Position numbers and translations under genes: made by a program
Origin: Gemmatimonadota bacterium
GTDB taxonomy: Bacteria > Gemmatimonadota > Gemmatimonadetes > Gemmatimonadales > Gemmatimonadaceae
NCBI GenBank assembly: GCA_021298835.1
Contig: JAJTHG010000026.1
Span: forward strand, 1 to 45,720
Direction: 5' to 3'
DNA length: 45,720 bases
The notes under the pieces: model-generated
Seen by the model: the letters and a program-made list of their open reading frames with translations, nothing else
What the model was told of the DNA's origin: nothing
Databases searched by the model: none
Shown here: in pieces, positions 24,807 to 33,102 of the stretch
Position numbering within the stretch: the first letter of the stretch is position 1
Layout: each line of letters begins with the position of its first letter

Positions 24807-26513
24807 TCAGAGGTTGCGGCGCTTGAGCTCGCGCACCGCGTGGTCCGCGGCCCGCGCCGTGAGCGCCATGTAGGTGAGCGACGGGTTCTGGCATCCCGCC
24901 GAGGTCATGCACGCCCCGTCGGTCACGAAGACGTTCGGGGCGTCCCACACCTGGTTGTGTGCGTTGAGCACCGACGTCCGGCGGTCGCGACCCATGCGGG
25001 CGGTGCCCATCTCGTGGATCCCCATCCCGGGGGCGTAGCCGAGGTCGTACGTCTGCACATGCTTGAGGCCGGCAGCATTGAGCATCTCGGCCATGTCGTT
25101 CATCATGTCCTGGCGCATGAGCCGCTCGTTCTCGCCGATGCCGCAGTCGATCTTGAGGACCGGCAGCCCCCACGCGTCGCGCTTCGCGTCGTCGAGCGAG
25201 ACGCGGTTGGACGGATCGGGGAGCATCTCGCCGAAGCCCATCCAGCCCGCCCCCCAGCCGCCGGGCGTGGTCATGAGGTCCTTGAAGGCCGCTCCCACGC
25301 CGAGCTCGGCGATGCCCCGCGCCCAGTTGCTTCGCCCTGCGCCCCCCTGATAGCCGAAGCCGCGCAGGTACGGCCGCTTCTCGCCGCCCGGCAAGTTGCG
25401 GAAGCGCGGGACGTAGGTCCCCGTCGGACGGCGTCCGTACACCGTCTTGTCGTCGAAGCCCTCGAGCGTCCCGCGCGCGCCGCAGCGGAAGTGGTGATCC
25501 ATCAGGTTGCGGCCCAACGCCTCGCTGCTCGACCCGAGGCCGCCAGGCCAGACGTCGGTCGCCGACCGCATGAGCAGCCACGTCGAGTTGAGCGCCGAGG
25601 CGCACAGGAAGACGACGCGCGCGGTATAGTCGGTCGTCTGGCGCGTCAGCGCGTCGAGCACGCGGACGCCGGTGGCCCGCTTGCGGTCGGCGTCGTAGAG
25701 CACCTCGGTGACGATGCTCCATGGCTTGAGCGTCAGCCGGCCGGTGGCCATCGCCGCCGGCAGCGTGGACGACTGCGTGCTGAAGTAGGCGCCGAACGGG
25801 CACCCGAGCCAGCAGGCGTTGCGCGACTGGCAGGCACCGCGTCCCGGCAACGGCCTCGTGAGGTTGGCCGTCCGCCCCGGGATCACCCGGCGCTCGCCGC
25901 CGAAGCGCGACGCCAGCCGCTCGGCGACGTGCGACTCGGCGCAGTTCAGCGGCATCGCGGGCTGGAACTGCCCGTCGGGCAGCTGGGCGAGCCCTTCCCG
26001 CGACCCGCTGATGCCGGCGAAGCGCTCGACCTTGTCGTACCACGGGGCGAGGTCGGCGTAGCGGATCGGCCAGTCCACGCCGATCCCGTCCTTGTCGTTC
26101 GCCTCGAAATCGAGGTCCGAGAGCCGGTAGCTCTGCCGGCCCCACGTCAGCGAACGGCCCCCCACGTGGTAGCCGCGATACCAGTCGAACCGCCGCACCT
26201 CGGTGTAGGGATGCTCGGCATCCTTCACCCACCAGTCGAGGTTCTTCTCGTTCAGCGGGTAGTCGCGCTGCAGCACCGGATAATCGGCGATCATCTGCTG
26301 CGTGCGGCCACCGCGATGGGGGTACTCCCACGTCCCCTTGGTGGCGTTCACGTAGTCCTTCACGTGCTCGACGTTCCTGCCGCGTTCGAGCATGAGGACG
26401 CGGAGTCCGGCCTCGGTGAGCTCCTTGGCGGCCCAGCCGCCGGAGATGCCGGAGCCGACGACGATGGCGTCGTAGGTCGTGGTCAGCGCGGAGGTCGGTC
26501 GGGGCACGGGCAT
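24807..26513 (-). CDS. GMC oxidoreductase, FAD-glucose-dehydrogenase-like catalytic subunit with a Cys cluster
   Basis: A 568-residue GMC flavoprotein. The FAD fold is at residues 17-45 (VVGSGISGGWAAKEL, Glu43). FAD and active-site segments follow: YHVGGRSLTWGRQSYR, CASALNSTWLL, and the C-terminal GIHEMGTARMG (His500) with GCQNPSLTYMALTARAADH. Cys228, Cys234 and Cys238 form C-x5-C-x3-C, the same spacing as the [3Fe-4S] ligands of bacterial FAD-glucose dehydrogenase alpha subunits. There is no signal peptide, so export probably depends on the Tat-bearing small subunit encoded 10 nt downstream. It should oxidise a sugar or polyol in the periplasm and pass electrons through the cluster to a cytochrome. 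No cytochrome c subunit gene is in this window. The sugar is unknown. Confidence 0.9.
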   Translation of the reverse strand: MPVPRPTSALTTTYDAIVVGSGISGGWAAKELTEAGLRVLMLERGRNVEHVKDYVNATKGTWEYPHRGGRTQQMIADYPVLQRDYPLNEKNLDWWVKDAEHPYTEVRRFDWYRGYHVGGRSLTWGRQSYRLSDLDFEANDKDGIGVDWPIRYADLAPWYDKVERFAGISGSREGLAQLPDGQFQPAMPLNCAESHVAERLASRFGGERRVIPGRTANLTRPLPGRGACQSRNACWLGCPFGAYFSTQSSTLPAAMATGRLTLKPWSIVTEVLYDADRKRATGVRVLDALTRQTTDYTARVVFLCASALNSTWLLMRSATDVWPGGLGSSSEALGRNLMDHHFRCGARGTLEGFDDKTVYGRRPTGTYVPRFRNLPGGEKRPYLRGFGYQGGAGRSNWARGIAELGVGAAFKDLMTTPGGWGAGWMGFGEMLPDPSNRVSLDDAKRDAWGLPVLKIDCGIGENERLMRQDMMNDMAEMLNAAGLKHVQTYDLGYAPGMGIHEMGTARMGRDRRTSVLNAHNQVWDAPNVFVTDGACMTSAGCQNPSLTYMALTARAADHAVRELKRRNL

Positions 26514-26593
26514 CACCGGGGTGCGGACCCCGGTAACGTGCGCCCGGGGCGCGTCGCGCGCGAGGGGGAAGGGGGGGCCCGCGGCGGGCCGGT

Positions 26594-26601
26594 TACCTTC
26601 C
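26594..26601 (+). promoter_or_regulatory. Putative -7 element TACCTTCC for the acylase gene
   Basis: TACCTTCC ends 5 nt before the ATG at 26607, matching TAnnTT of the Bacteroidetes -7 consensus. Use of this element would give a leaderless or near-leaderless mRNA. The 93-nt divergent spacer holds no other clear signal. Confidence 0.35.
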
Positions 26602-26606
26602 ACGGC

Positions 26607-28811
26607 ATGACCCGCCCTTGGCTCGCCCTCCTCGTCGCGACCGCGCTGCACGGCCAGTCCATGCCCGCCCCCGACCTCGCCCGGGCGAAGGCGCGGGCGG
26701 CGCGCGTCACGATCCACCGCGACTCCTTCGGCGTCGCGCACGTCTTCGGCCGCTCCGACGCCGACGCCGTCTTCGGCATGATCTACGCCCAGGCGGAGGA
26801 CGACTTCCCGCGCATCGAGCGCAACTATCTCGTCTCGCTCGGCCGGCTGGCCGAGGTCGAGGGCGAGGCCGAACTGCTGCGCGACCTGCGACAGCGGCTC
26901 TTCGTGGACGAGGCGGGACTCCGGGCGCACTTCGCCACGAGCCCCCCGTGGTTGCAGGCGCTCATGCGCGCGTGGGCCGACGGGCTCAACTACTACCTGC
27001 ACACCCATCCGGGGGTCCGGCCACGCCTCCTGACCCGATTCGAGCCGTGGATGGCACTCAGCTTCACCGAGGGCAGCATCGGGGGCGACATCGAGTCGGT
27101 CGGTCTGCGCGGGCTGGGCGACCTCTACCGCCCGCGGCCAGCCGCAGGGGCGTCCGACGACACCGACGCAGCGGACGACCCGCCGGGGATGCCCCTGGAG
27201 CCCGCCGGGTCGAACGGGTTCGCGATCGCGCCGCGGAACACGGTGAACGGCCACGCCCTGCTGCTGATCAACCCGCACACCTCGTTCTATTTCCGCCCGG
27301 AGATCCACGTCGCCAGCCGCGAAGGGCTCGACGCCTACGGCGCCGTCACGTGGGGGCAGTTCTTCGTCTATCAGGGCTTCAACGACCGCCTGGGCTGGAT
27401 GCACACCTCCGGGGGGGGCGACGTCGTGGACGAATACCGCGAGCGCATCGTGACCCGCGGCGGGCGACGCTTCCACGTCGTCGGCGGCGTGGAACGGCCG
27501 CTCACGGCCCGGCCGATCACGCTCAGGGTCAAGGTTGGCGGCGGCGTCGAGACGCGCACCGTCACGGCCTGGTACACCCACCGTGGACCCATCGTGCGGC
27601 GGGCGGAGGCGGGGGGCGACACCGCGTGGATCAGCGTGCGGCTCATGCAGGCCCCCGTGGCGGCGCTCACGCAGTCGTTCACCCGGACCAAGGCGCGGAC
27701 GTGGGACCAGTTCGTGCGGGCGATGCGCCTCCGCACGAACTCGTCGAACAACACCGTCTATGCCGACGCGGACGGCAACATCGCCCTGTTCTACGGGAAC
27801 TTCGTCCCGAGGCGGAATCCGGCGATCGACTACCGCGGCGTCGTGGACGGCACCGACCCGCGCGTGGACTGGCAGGGGCTGCACGACATCAACGACCTGA
27901 TCCGCGTGCACAATCCGCCGGGCGGTTGGATCCAGAACACCAACAACTGGCCGTTCTCCGCCGCGGGTCCGGACAGTCCCGCGCCCGGGCGCTTCCCGGC
28001 CTACATGTGGACCGACCCCGAGAACCCGCGCGGGATCCACGCCGTGAAGGTCCTGCAGGGCCGACGCGACTTCACGCTCGACGGCCTGATCGCCGCCGCG
28101 TACGACCCGGAGCTGACGGCGTTCGAAGGACTCCTGCCGCCGTTGCTCGCGGCGTGGGACCAGCTGCCCCCCGCCGACACGCTGCGACTCGCGCTGGCCG
28201 AGCCGGTCGCGGCCCTTCGCGGGTGGGACCGCCGCTTCGGCGTCGCGTCGGTGCCGACGAGCGTGGCGATCTACTGGGGGCAGGAGCTCATGGCGCGCAC
28301 CATGCCCCGCGCCCGCGCCGCCGGCCGCGACATCTACGACGTCATGGCGACCGGGACCACGCCGGGCGAGCGCGTCGAGGCGCTCGCGACGGCCGTCCGG
28401 ACGCTCGAGCGCGACTTCGGCACCTGGCGCACCCCGTGGGGCGAGATCAACCGCTTCCAGCGGTTGACCGGAGACCTCGTGCAGCCCTACGACGACGCCA
28501 AGCCGAGTCTGCCGGTGCCGTTCGCCAGCGCCACGTGGGGGTCGCTCGCGTCGTTCGGCATGCGCGCGCGCGCCGACGTGAAGCGCATCTACGGCGACTA
28601 CGGCAACAGTTTCGTGGCGGCGGTGGAGTTCGGGCCCCGGGTCCGCGCCAGAAGCGTCCTCGCCGGCGGCGTGAGCGGCGATCCCGCCTCGCCGTACTTC
28701 GTGAATCAGGCCGAGGCCTACGCGGCGGGGCGCTTCAAGCCGGTTGCGTACTACCGGGACGACGTCGAGCGCGCGTCCGTCCGCCGCTACCGGCCGGGCG
28801 AAGCGCGGTAG
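26607..28811 (+). CDS. Penicillin/acyl-homoserine-lactone acylase family Ntn hydrolase
   Basis: A 734-residue member of peptidase family S45. Such proteins are made as a precursor that cuts itself so that a serine becomes the N-terminus of the beta chain. That serine is Ser202 in AGSNGFAIAP, with the expected Asn next to it. Upstream is the alpha-chain region (VTIHRDSFGVAHVFG, GMIYAQAEDDFPRIERNYL) and a spacer of about 25 residues rich in Asp (about 175-200). Downstream are LLLINPHTSFYF, TWGQFFVYQGFNDRLGWMHT and NNTVYADADGNIALFYGN, all typical of the beta chain. The N-terminus is a short weak signal peptide (to about residue 17). The likely reaction is removal of acyl chains from amides such as beta-lactams, acyl-homoserine lactones or acyl-peptides. 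The stop codon lies in an 8-bp tandem repeat. Confidence 0.9.
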   Translation: MTRPWLALLVATALHGQSMPAPDLARAKARAARVTIHRDSFGVAHVFGRSDADAVFGMIYAQAEDDFPRIERNYLVSLGRLAEVEGEAELLRDLRQRLFVDEAGLRAHFATSPPWLQALMRAWADGLNYYLHTHPGVRPRLLTRFEPWMALSFTEGSIGGDIESVGLRGLGDLYRPRPAAGASDDTDAADDPPGMPLEPAGSNGFAIAPRNTVNGHALLLINPHTSFYFRPEIHVASREGLDAYGAVTWGQFFVYQGFNDRLGWMHTSGGGDVVDEYRERIVTRGGRRFHVVGGVERPLTARPITLRVKVGGGVETRTVTAWYTHRGPIVRRAEAGGDTAWISVRLMQAPVAALTQSFTRTKARTWDQFVRAMRLRTNSSNNTVYADADGNIALFYGNFVPRRNPAIDYRGVVDGTDPRVDWQGLHDINDLIRVHNPPGGWIQNTNNWPFSAAGPDSPAPGRFPAYMWTDPENPRGIHAVKVLQGRRDFTLDGLIAAAYDPELTAFEGLLPPLLAAWDQLPPADTLRLALAEPVAALRGWDRRFGVASVPTSVAIYWGQELMARTMPRARAAGRDIYDVMATGTTPGERVEALATAVRTLERDFGTWRTPWGEINRFQRLTGDLVQPYDDAKPSLPVPFASATWGSLASFGMRARADVKRIYGDYGNSFVAAVEFGPRVRARSVLAGGVSGDPASPYFVNQAEAYAAGRFKPVAYYRDDVERASVRRYRPGEAR

Positions 28812-28833
28812 CGCGGTAGCGCGGTAGCGCGGC
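28802..28833. repeat. 8-bp tandem repeat carrying the acylase stop codon
   Basis: Three exact copies of AGCGCGGT and a fourth ending in C. The TAG stop of the acylase (28809-28811) bridges the first two copies. The unit is not a multiple of three, but since the stop is in the first copies, later copy changes do not affect the protein. Confidence 0.92.
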
Positions 28834-28837
28834 CCGT

Positions 28838-28865
28838 CGGCGACGGCCGGCGACGGCCGGCGACG
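28838..28865. repeat. 10-bp tandem repeat next to the PP2C stop codon
   Basis: Two exact copies of CGGCGACGGC and a third partial one end directly against the minus-strand stop of the phosphatase gene (TCA, 28866-28868). With the 8-bp array it fills the entire 54-nt convergent spacer. Confidence 0.9.
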
Positions 28866-29717
28866 TCAGGACCGGGCCACGGCCCGCCCGACGATGATGG
28901 TGACGTTGTCGGACCCGCCCCCCGCGAGGGCATCCTCGAGCAACTGCTCGCAGGCCTGTTTCGCGCTTGTCATCCCCCGCAGCACCTCGGCGATGCGCGC
29001 GTCCGAGACGTGCTTGGTGAGCCCGTCGCTGCAGATCAGGTGCACGTCACCCCACGCCGAGTGGACGCGGGTCACGACCGGCATCGCGCTGTCGCTGCCG
29101 ATCGCGCTCGACAGCACATGGGCGTACGGCGAACGGTGCGCCTGAGTGCGGGACAGCACGCCGCGCTCGAACAGGTCCTCGGCGATCGTCTGGTCGCGGG
29201 TGACCTGCCGCAGGTCGCCGCCATGCAGCAGGTAGTAGCGCGAGTCCCCCACCTGCAGCACGTAGGTATAGGGCCATACGGCCAGGTACAGCGTCAGGGT
29301 CGTGGCCATCGAGCCCGCGCGGCCGTCGCGCCGCGCGAGGACCGCCTCGTGCGCCTTGTGGGCCGCCTGCTGCAGGGCGTCGGTGAATTCGGCCTCCTCG
29401 GCGTGCCGGCCGCGCAGGCAGGCCACGGAGGCGTTCACGTACTGGGTCGCGGCGGCCAGCGCCGTGGCGCTCGCTTCGGCGCCGCCGTGCCCCCCGCCCA
29501 CGCCGTCGGCGACCATCGCGAGGAAGGCGAGCTGTTCGTCGCCGAGCGGGATCCGATCGGCATCCTCGAGGTTCGTCGCCAGGAGGTGCACGCGCTGGTG
29601 GATCGTCGCGAGCACGAAGTGGTCCTGGTTTTCCTTGCGGGCCTTGCCGACGTGGGACAGTCCGTGGACGTCGATCTCGTCGTCGTGCGGCGGACGGTTG
29701 GGGTCGGGCGTGGGCAT
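28866..29717 (-). CDS. PP2C-family protein phosphatase
   Basis: A 283-residue cytoplasmic phosphatase. PP2C metal and phosphate-binding motifs are all visible: KARKENQDHF (Asp32), VADGVGGGHGG (Asp71-Gly72), GDSRYYLL (158-165), SDGLTKHV (Asp231) and GGSDNVTIIV (Asp270-Asn271). It removes phosphate from Ser/Thr and most likely reverses the kinase encoded just upstream, 35 nt away. The ATG at 29717 is preferred; an in-frame GTG at 29738, 14 nt after the kinase stop, is an alternative. No membrane segment is present. The loop between the first strands (LATNLEDADRIPLGDEQ) is longer than in minimal PP2C proteins. Confidence 0.93.
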   Translation of the reverse strand: MPTPDPNRPPHDDEIDVHGLSHVGKARKENQDHFVLATIHQRVHLLATNLEDADRIPLGDEQLAFLAMVADGVGGGHGGAEASATALAAATQYVNASVACLRGRHAEEAEFTDALQQAAHKAHEAVLARRDGRAGSMATTLTLYLAVWPYTYVLQVGDSRYYLLHGGDLRQVTRDQTIAEDLFERGVLSRTQAHRSPYAHVLSSAIGSDSAMPVVTRVHSAWGDVHLICSDGLTKHVSDARIAEVLRGMTSAKQACEQLLEDALAGGGSDNVTIIVGRAVARS

Positions 29718-29752
29718 GTCGTCTTCGGCTCGGCGCACGGCGCGTGCGGGGG

Positions 29753-32700
29753 CTATCCCTTGGGCGCGGCGGCGCGCAACCGCTCGATGCGGGCGCGGAT
29801 GTCTCGGACGAGCGGCTGCAACTCGGGGTCGGCGTTGCGGTAGAGCGCCTCGAACTGTTCGTACTGGGCGAGCGCCTTCGCTGGCTGTCCCTTCTGCTCG
29901 TACAGCTCACCGAGGTCGATGTGCGCCTTGGGCCGGTACACCGGGCCGGAGGTGAAGACCGCGAACAAGCCACGATCGGCGACGAACGCTTCGAGCACTG
30001 CCATGGCGGAGTCGGGCTGTCCGGCCTTGCGGTACGCCTCGGCGAGATCCGGCCCGTACGCGGCCACGCCGCCTTGCGGGTGCTGCACGACGGCGCTGCG
30101 GAGCAGGCGCGCCGCGTCCGCCGGCGCGCCGTTCGCGAGCAGGTCCTTGCCCTCGAGCAGCATGCTGCCGGCGCCGTCGTTGCCGCGGTTCGACTGCGCA
30201 TGGCGGGCCTGCAGGGCCCGCAGCATCGTCCGCCCCTGCTCCTTGAGGCCAAGCGAGTAGAGCACCGCGCCCCAGGCCCCGTACGTCCGGTCGCTCTCGG
30301 GACTCGACTCCGGGGGAAAGGCCTTCAGGGCGGCGAGTGCCATCGCGCGCCCTGCCGCCAGATCCCCGCGCAGGAGGCCGACGCGCTCGGCCTCCTGCAG
30401 GGCACTCGTCAGCGCGTTCACCGGCAACTGCTGCACCCGGCGCGCGCTGTCCGCGAGCGCCCGCATCTGGCGCGCCTCGCGCAGCCGCCCACGCGTCTCG
30501 GCGAACGCGAGTCCGAAGCTGGCCAGCCGCTGGATGTCCTGCGGGCGGTTTGCGAAGCGCCGGAGCCCCTCGCGCACCAGCGAGTCGGCGGCGGCGTACT
30601 CGCCGGAGGCGAAGCGGACCCAGGCATGCTGCGTGAGGGGCTGGCCGTTCTGGGGCCCGAGCCGGCTCTCGGAGGCGGTCGCCAGCGAGTCCGCGACGGC
30701 GAAGTTCCCGAGCTCCATCTCGACGCGGATGAGGTTCAGCCAACCGGTGACGATTCCCGATTCCAGGCCGATCGCGCGCCGGAGCAGGGGGGCCGCCTCC
30801 TTCCACTGCCCCTGCCGCATGTACAGCACGGCCAGGTTGTTGGCGGCGGGAAAGAAGGTGCTGTCCCGGCTGAACAGGGCCTCGAGGGAGAGCGTGGCCT
30901 TGCGCAGGTCCTCGCGCGGACCCGACGTGAAGTAGGAGGCCTCGGTCAGCAGCCGCTCCGGCTCGCTCAACCGGTCCCGCCGCTCGTACGCCTTCACGAG
31001 CAGGCGCGAGATCTCGCTCTGCGAACCGCCCTCGTTGCCCAGTGATACCGCCCACTTGCGGTACGCGGAGGCAAAGCCGGAATCGAGGCGCGTCGCTTCG
31101 GTGAAGTAGTTGACCGCCGCCGTCAGGTCGCGCCGCTCCTCGACGGCCCGCATCCCGGCGACGTACATCTTGAGCGCCTCGACGTTCGACGTCGTGACAC
31201 GCTCGAGCGGCGCGGCGGCGCGGATGTCCTTGAACGACTCGCCGATGCGCTCGCGGAGCGCCCGCGACAGCCGCTCGACGGCCGGCAGCAGGTCGGTGGC
31301 GTTGGCCGCCGTCTCGCGGAAGGCCCCCAGCTCCTCCCCCGTCTGGGTCGTCACCAGCCGCGCGGCCACCACGTACCCGTCGCCGAGCTGCACGATCTCG
31401 CCTTCGACGATCGCCTTGATCCCCTCGCGCGTGGCCACCTCGCGCGCGAGCGCGAGGTCCACGCCGGCGTCCACCGGGCGCTGCATGAGCCGCAGGACGT
31501 CGCGCACGTTCGCCCGCGAGAGGACCCGCAGCTGCCGGGACTGCGCAAGGTCGGCCCGCAGCGCCTCCGTCAGCGTCACCCCCAGCGAGGTGTCCGACGC
31601 CGGCGAGCGGAAGTCCGCGAGGATCAGCTTGGCGTTCCGCTCGAGCTCGCCCTTGCCGATCAGCGACCCCGCCGGCCCGATGCCGTAGGCCCGGGCCGCC
31701 ATGAACCCGCCGATCCCCACGAGGAAGAGCGTCACCGCCGCCACGCCCCCGAGCAGTGTGCGACGCCACGAGACGAAGGGGCTCGCCTTGACCGCGATCG
31801 TGTGCAGCGTCCCCTGCGGCGCCGCGCCCCCGCCCGGCGTCAGTTGCGGCGTCTGCGTGAACTGACGGTAGGCCGTCCGCTGCACGAACCAGGTGAAGAC
31901 GATCACCGGGACGCCCAGCGCCATCAGCACCGCGGTGCCGGGAATCGCCCACGGGGGAAGTCCGACGCTCACGCTCGCCGCCCAGACGACGAACAGCACG
32001 ACGGCGGACGCCAGCGCCCAGTAGCCCAGGGCTCGCTGCATCGGCACGCGCCCCCCCTGCAGGATCGCCGGGGCCGCGGCGGACGGGCCCGAGCTCATGA
32101 CCGTGTCGAGCACCCGGACGAGGTCGCTCGCCTGCGCCGGGCGGTCGTCCGGCTGCTTCTCGAGGCACGACATCACCAGCGCCGCCAGCGGGGGCGGCAC
32201 GTCGGCCCGCCGCGCAGAGACAGGGACGGGCGGTTCGCTCAGCGCCGCCGCCAGCATGCGCGACGGCGAGAGCCCGGCGAACGGCGGGGTGCCGGTCAGC
32301 ATCTCGTAGGCCATCGCGCCGAACGAATACAGGTCCGCGCGGTGGTCCATCGCGGGGTCCGCCGCGGCCTGCTCGGGGCTCATGTACGTCGGCGTGCCGA
32401 GCGACATCCCCGTCCCCGTCAGGCCCAGCGCCGGGTTCGTCCGCGCCGCCGTGATCGCCTTGGCGATCCCGAAGTCGGTCACCGTCGCCGAGCCCTCGGA
32501 GAGCAGGACGTTGTCGGGCTTGATGTCCCGGTGCACCACGCCCCGTGCGTGGGCGAACGCCAGCCCGCGCGCGACGTCGCGCAACACCTGCACCGCCTCG
32601 CCGATGGCCATCGGGCCCGACGCCAGCCGTTGCCGCAGCGACTGCCCCTCGACGTACGGCATCGTGAACCACGGAAGGCCGTTCGCGTCCCCCGTCGCCA

Positions 32701-32938
32701 GCACCGGCACGACGTGGGGATGCTGCAGCGACGCCGCGAGCATCACTTCGCGCTTGAACCGTTCGACGCTGACGCCGGCCAGCAGCTCCGGTGCCAGCAC
32801 CTTCACGACGACCCGGCGGGACAGCGCGCGTTCCGTCGCGAGGAAGGTGCGGGACATGCCCCCGCCCCCGAGTTCGGGGCCGAGGTCGTGCGTGGCCGCG
32901 AGTGCCTCCGACAGCAGCGCGCGAACGTCCTCGATCAA
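29753..32938 (-). CDS. Membrane-bound Ser/Thr protein kinase fused to a TPR domain
   Basis: A 1061-residue PknB-type kinase. The kinase domain (about 15-280) has a glycine-rich loop GGGGMSRTF, Lys46 in VVVKVL, HRDIKPDN (Asp138, Lys140, Asn143), DFG at 155-157, and GTPTYMSPEQ. Three hydrophobic segments follow (about 303-325, 331-352 and 395-415). Residues 430-560 form an extracytoplasmic region resembling the TolB/FlgO-like module found in such kinases, and from about 570 to the end are TPR-type helical repeats (YFTEATRLD, YMRQGQWKEAAPLLRRAIGLE, LGELYEQKGQPAKALAQYEQF). It would sense a periplasmic signal and phosphorylate cytoplasmic targets. The start is TTG, supported by AAGGAG 5 nt upstream. 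It is followed by its probable phosphatase. Confidence 0.93.
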   Translation of the reverse strand: MIEDVRALLSEALAATHDLGPELGGGGMSRTFLATERALSRRVVVKVLAPELLAGVSVERFKREVMLAASLQHPHVVPVLATGDANGLPWFTMPYVEGQSLRQRLASGPMAIGEAVQVLRDVARGLAFAHARGVVHRDIKPDNVLLSEGSATVTDFGIAKAITAARTNPALGLTGTGMSLGTPTYMSPEQAAADPAMDHRADLYSFGAMAYEMLTGTPPFAGLSPSRMLAAALSEPPVPVSARRADVPPPLAALVMSCLEKQPDDRPAQASDLVRVLDTVMSSGPSAAAPAILQGGRVPMQRALGYWALASAVVLFVVWAASVSVGLPPWAIPGTAVLMALGVPVIVFTWFVQRTAYRQFTQTPQLTPGGGAAPQGTLHTIAVKASPFVSWRRTLLGGVAAVTLFLVGIGGFMAARAYGIGPAGSLIGKGELERNAKLILADFRSPASDTSLGVTLTEALRADLAQSRQLRVLSRANVRDVLRLMQRPVDAGVDLALAREVATREGIKAIVEGEIVQLGDGYVVAARLVTTQTGEELGAFRETAANATDLLPAVERLSRALRERIGESFKDIRAAAPLERVTTSNVEALKMYVAGMRAVEERRDLTAAVNYFTEATRLDSGFASAYRKWAVSLGNEGGSQSEISRLLVKAYERRDRLSEPERLLTEASYFTSGPREDLRKATLSLEALFSRDSTFFPAANNLAVLYMRQGQWKEAAPLLRRAIGLESGIVTGWLNLIRVEMELGNFAVADSLATASESRLGPQNGQPLTQHAWVRFASGEYAAADSLVREGLRRFANRPQDIQRLASFGLAFAETRGRLREARQMRALADSARRVQQLPVNALTSALQEAERVGLLRGDLAAGRAMALAALKAFPPESSPESDRTYGAWGAVLYSLGLKEQGRTMLRALQARHAQSNRGNDGAGSMLLEGKDLLANGAPADAARLLRSAVVQHPQGGVAAYGPDLAEAYRKAGQPDSAMAVLEAFVADRGLFAVFTSGPVYRPKAHIDLGELYEQKGQPAKALAQYEQFEALYRNADPELQPLVRDIRARIERLRAAAPKG

Positions 32939-32943
32939 CCTCG

Positions 32944-32949
32944 CTCCTT
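32944..32949 (-). promoter_or_regulatory. Strong ribosome-binding site that fixes the TTG start of the kinase gene
   Basis: AAGGAG on the minus strand lies 5 nt before TTG at 32938. It is the clearest Shine-Dalgarno sequence in the window. The next Met codon in the same frame is Met28 (GGGGMSRTF), inside the glycine-rich loop, so an internal start would destroy the kinase fold. Confidence 0.8.
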
Positions 32950-33072
32950 GGCATCGGCATGCGGCCGTCGCCGGTCGGCGGCAGCCAGCCGTACGCTAGC
33001 GTCCGCGGCGGCCTTGCGCCATGCGACGGCGGTGCCGGAGGCCCCTGCGTGACGGCGAGGAGCGGGTGCGGC

Positions 33073-33080
33073 TACCTTTG
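33073..33080 (+). promoter_or_regulatory. Putative -7 promoter element TACCTTTG upstream of the second M20 gene
   Basis: TACCTTTG is an exact match to the Bacteroidetes -7 consensus TAnnTTTG. It lies 22 nt before the ATG at 33103, leaving a leader of about 15 nt. A clear TTG distal element at 19-nt spacing is not visible. Confidence 0.45.
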
Positions 33081-33102
33081 CCCATTCCACCACCGCCTCC
33101 AC

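Noticed and set aside
24540-26606. Long plus-strand extension in front of the acylase
   Set aside because: It is antisense to the GMC and small-subunit genes, which have clear motifs. The acylase begins with its own signal peptide at 26607.
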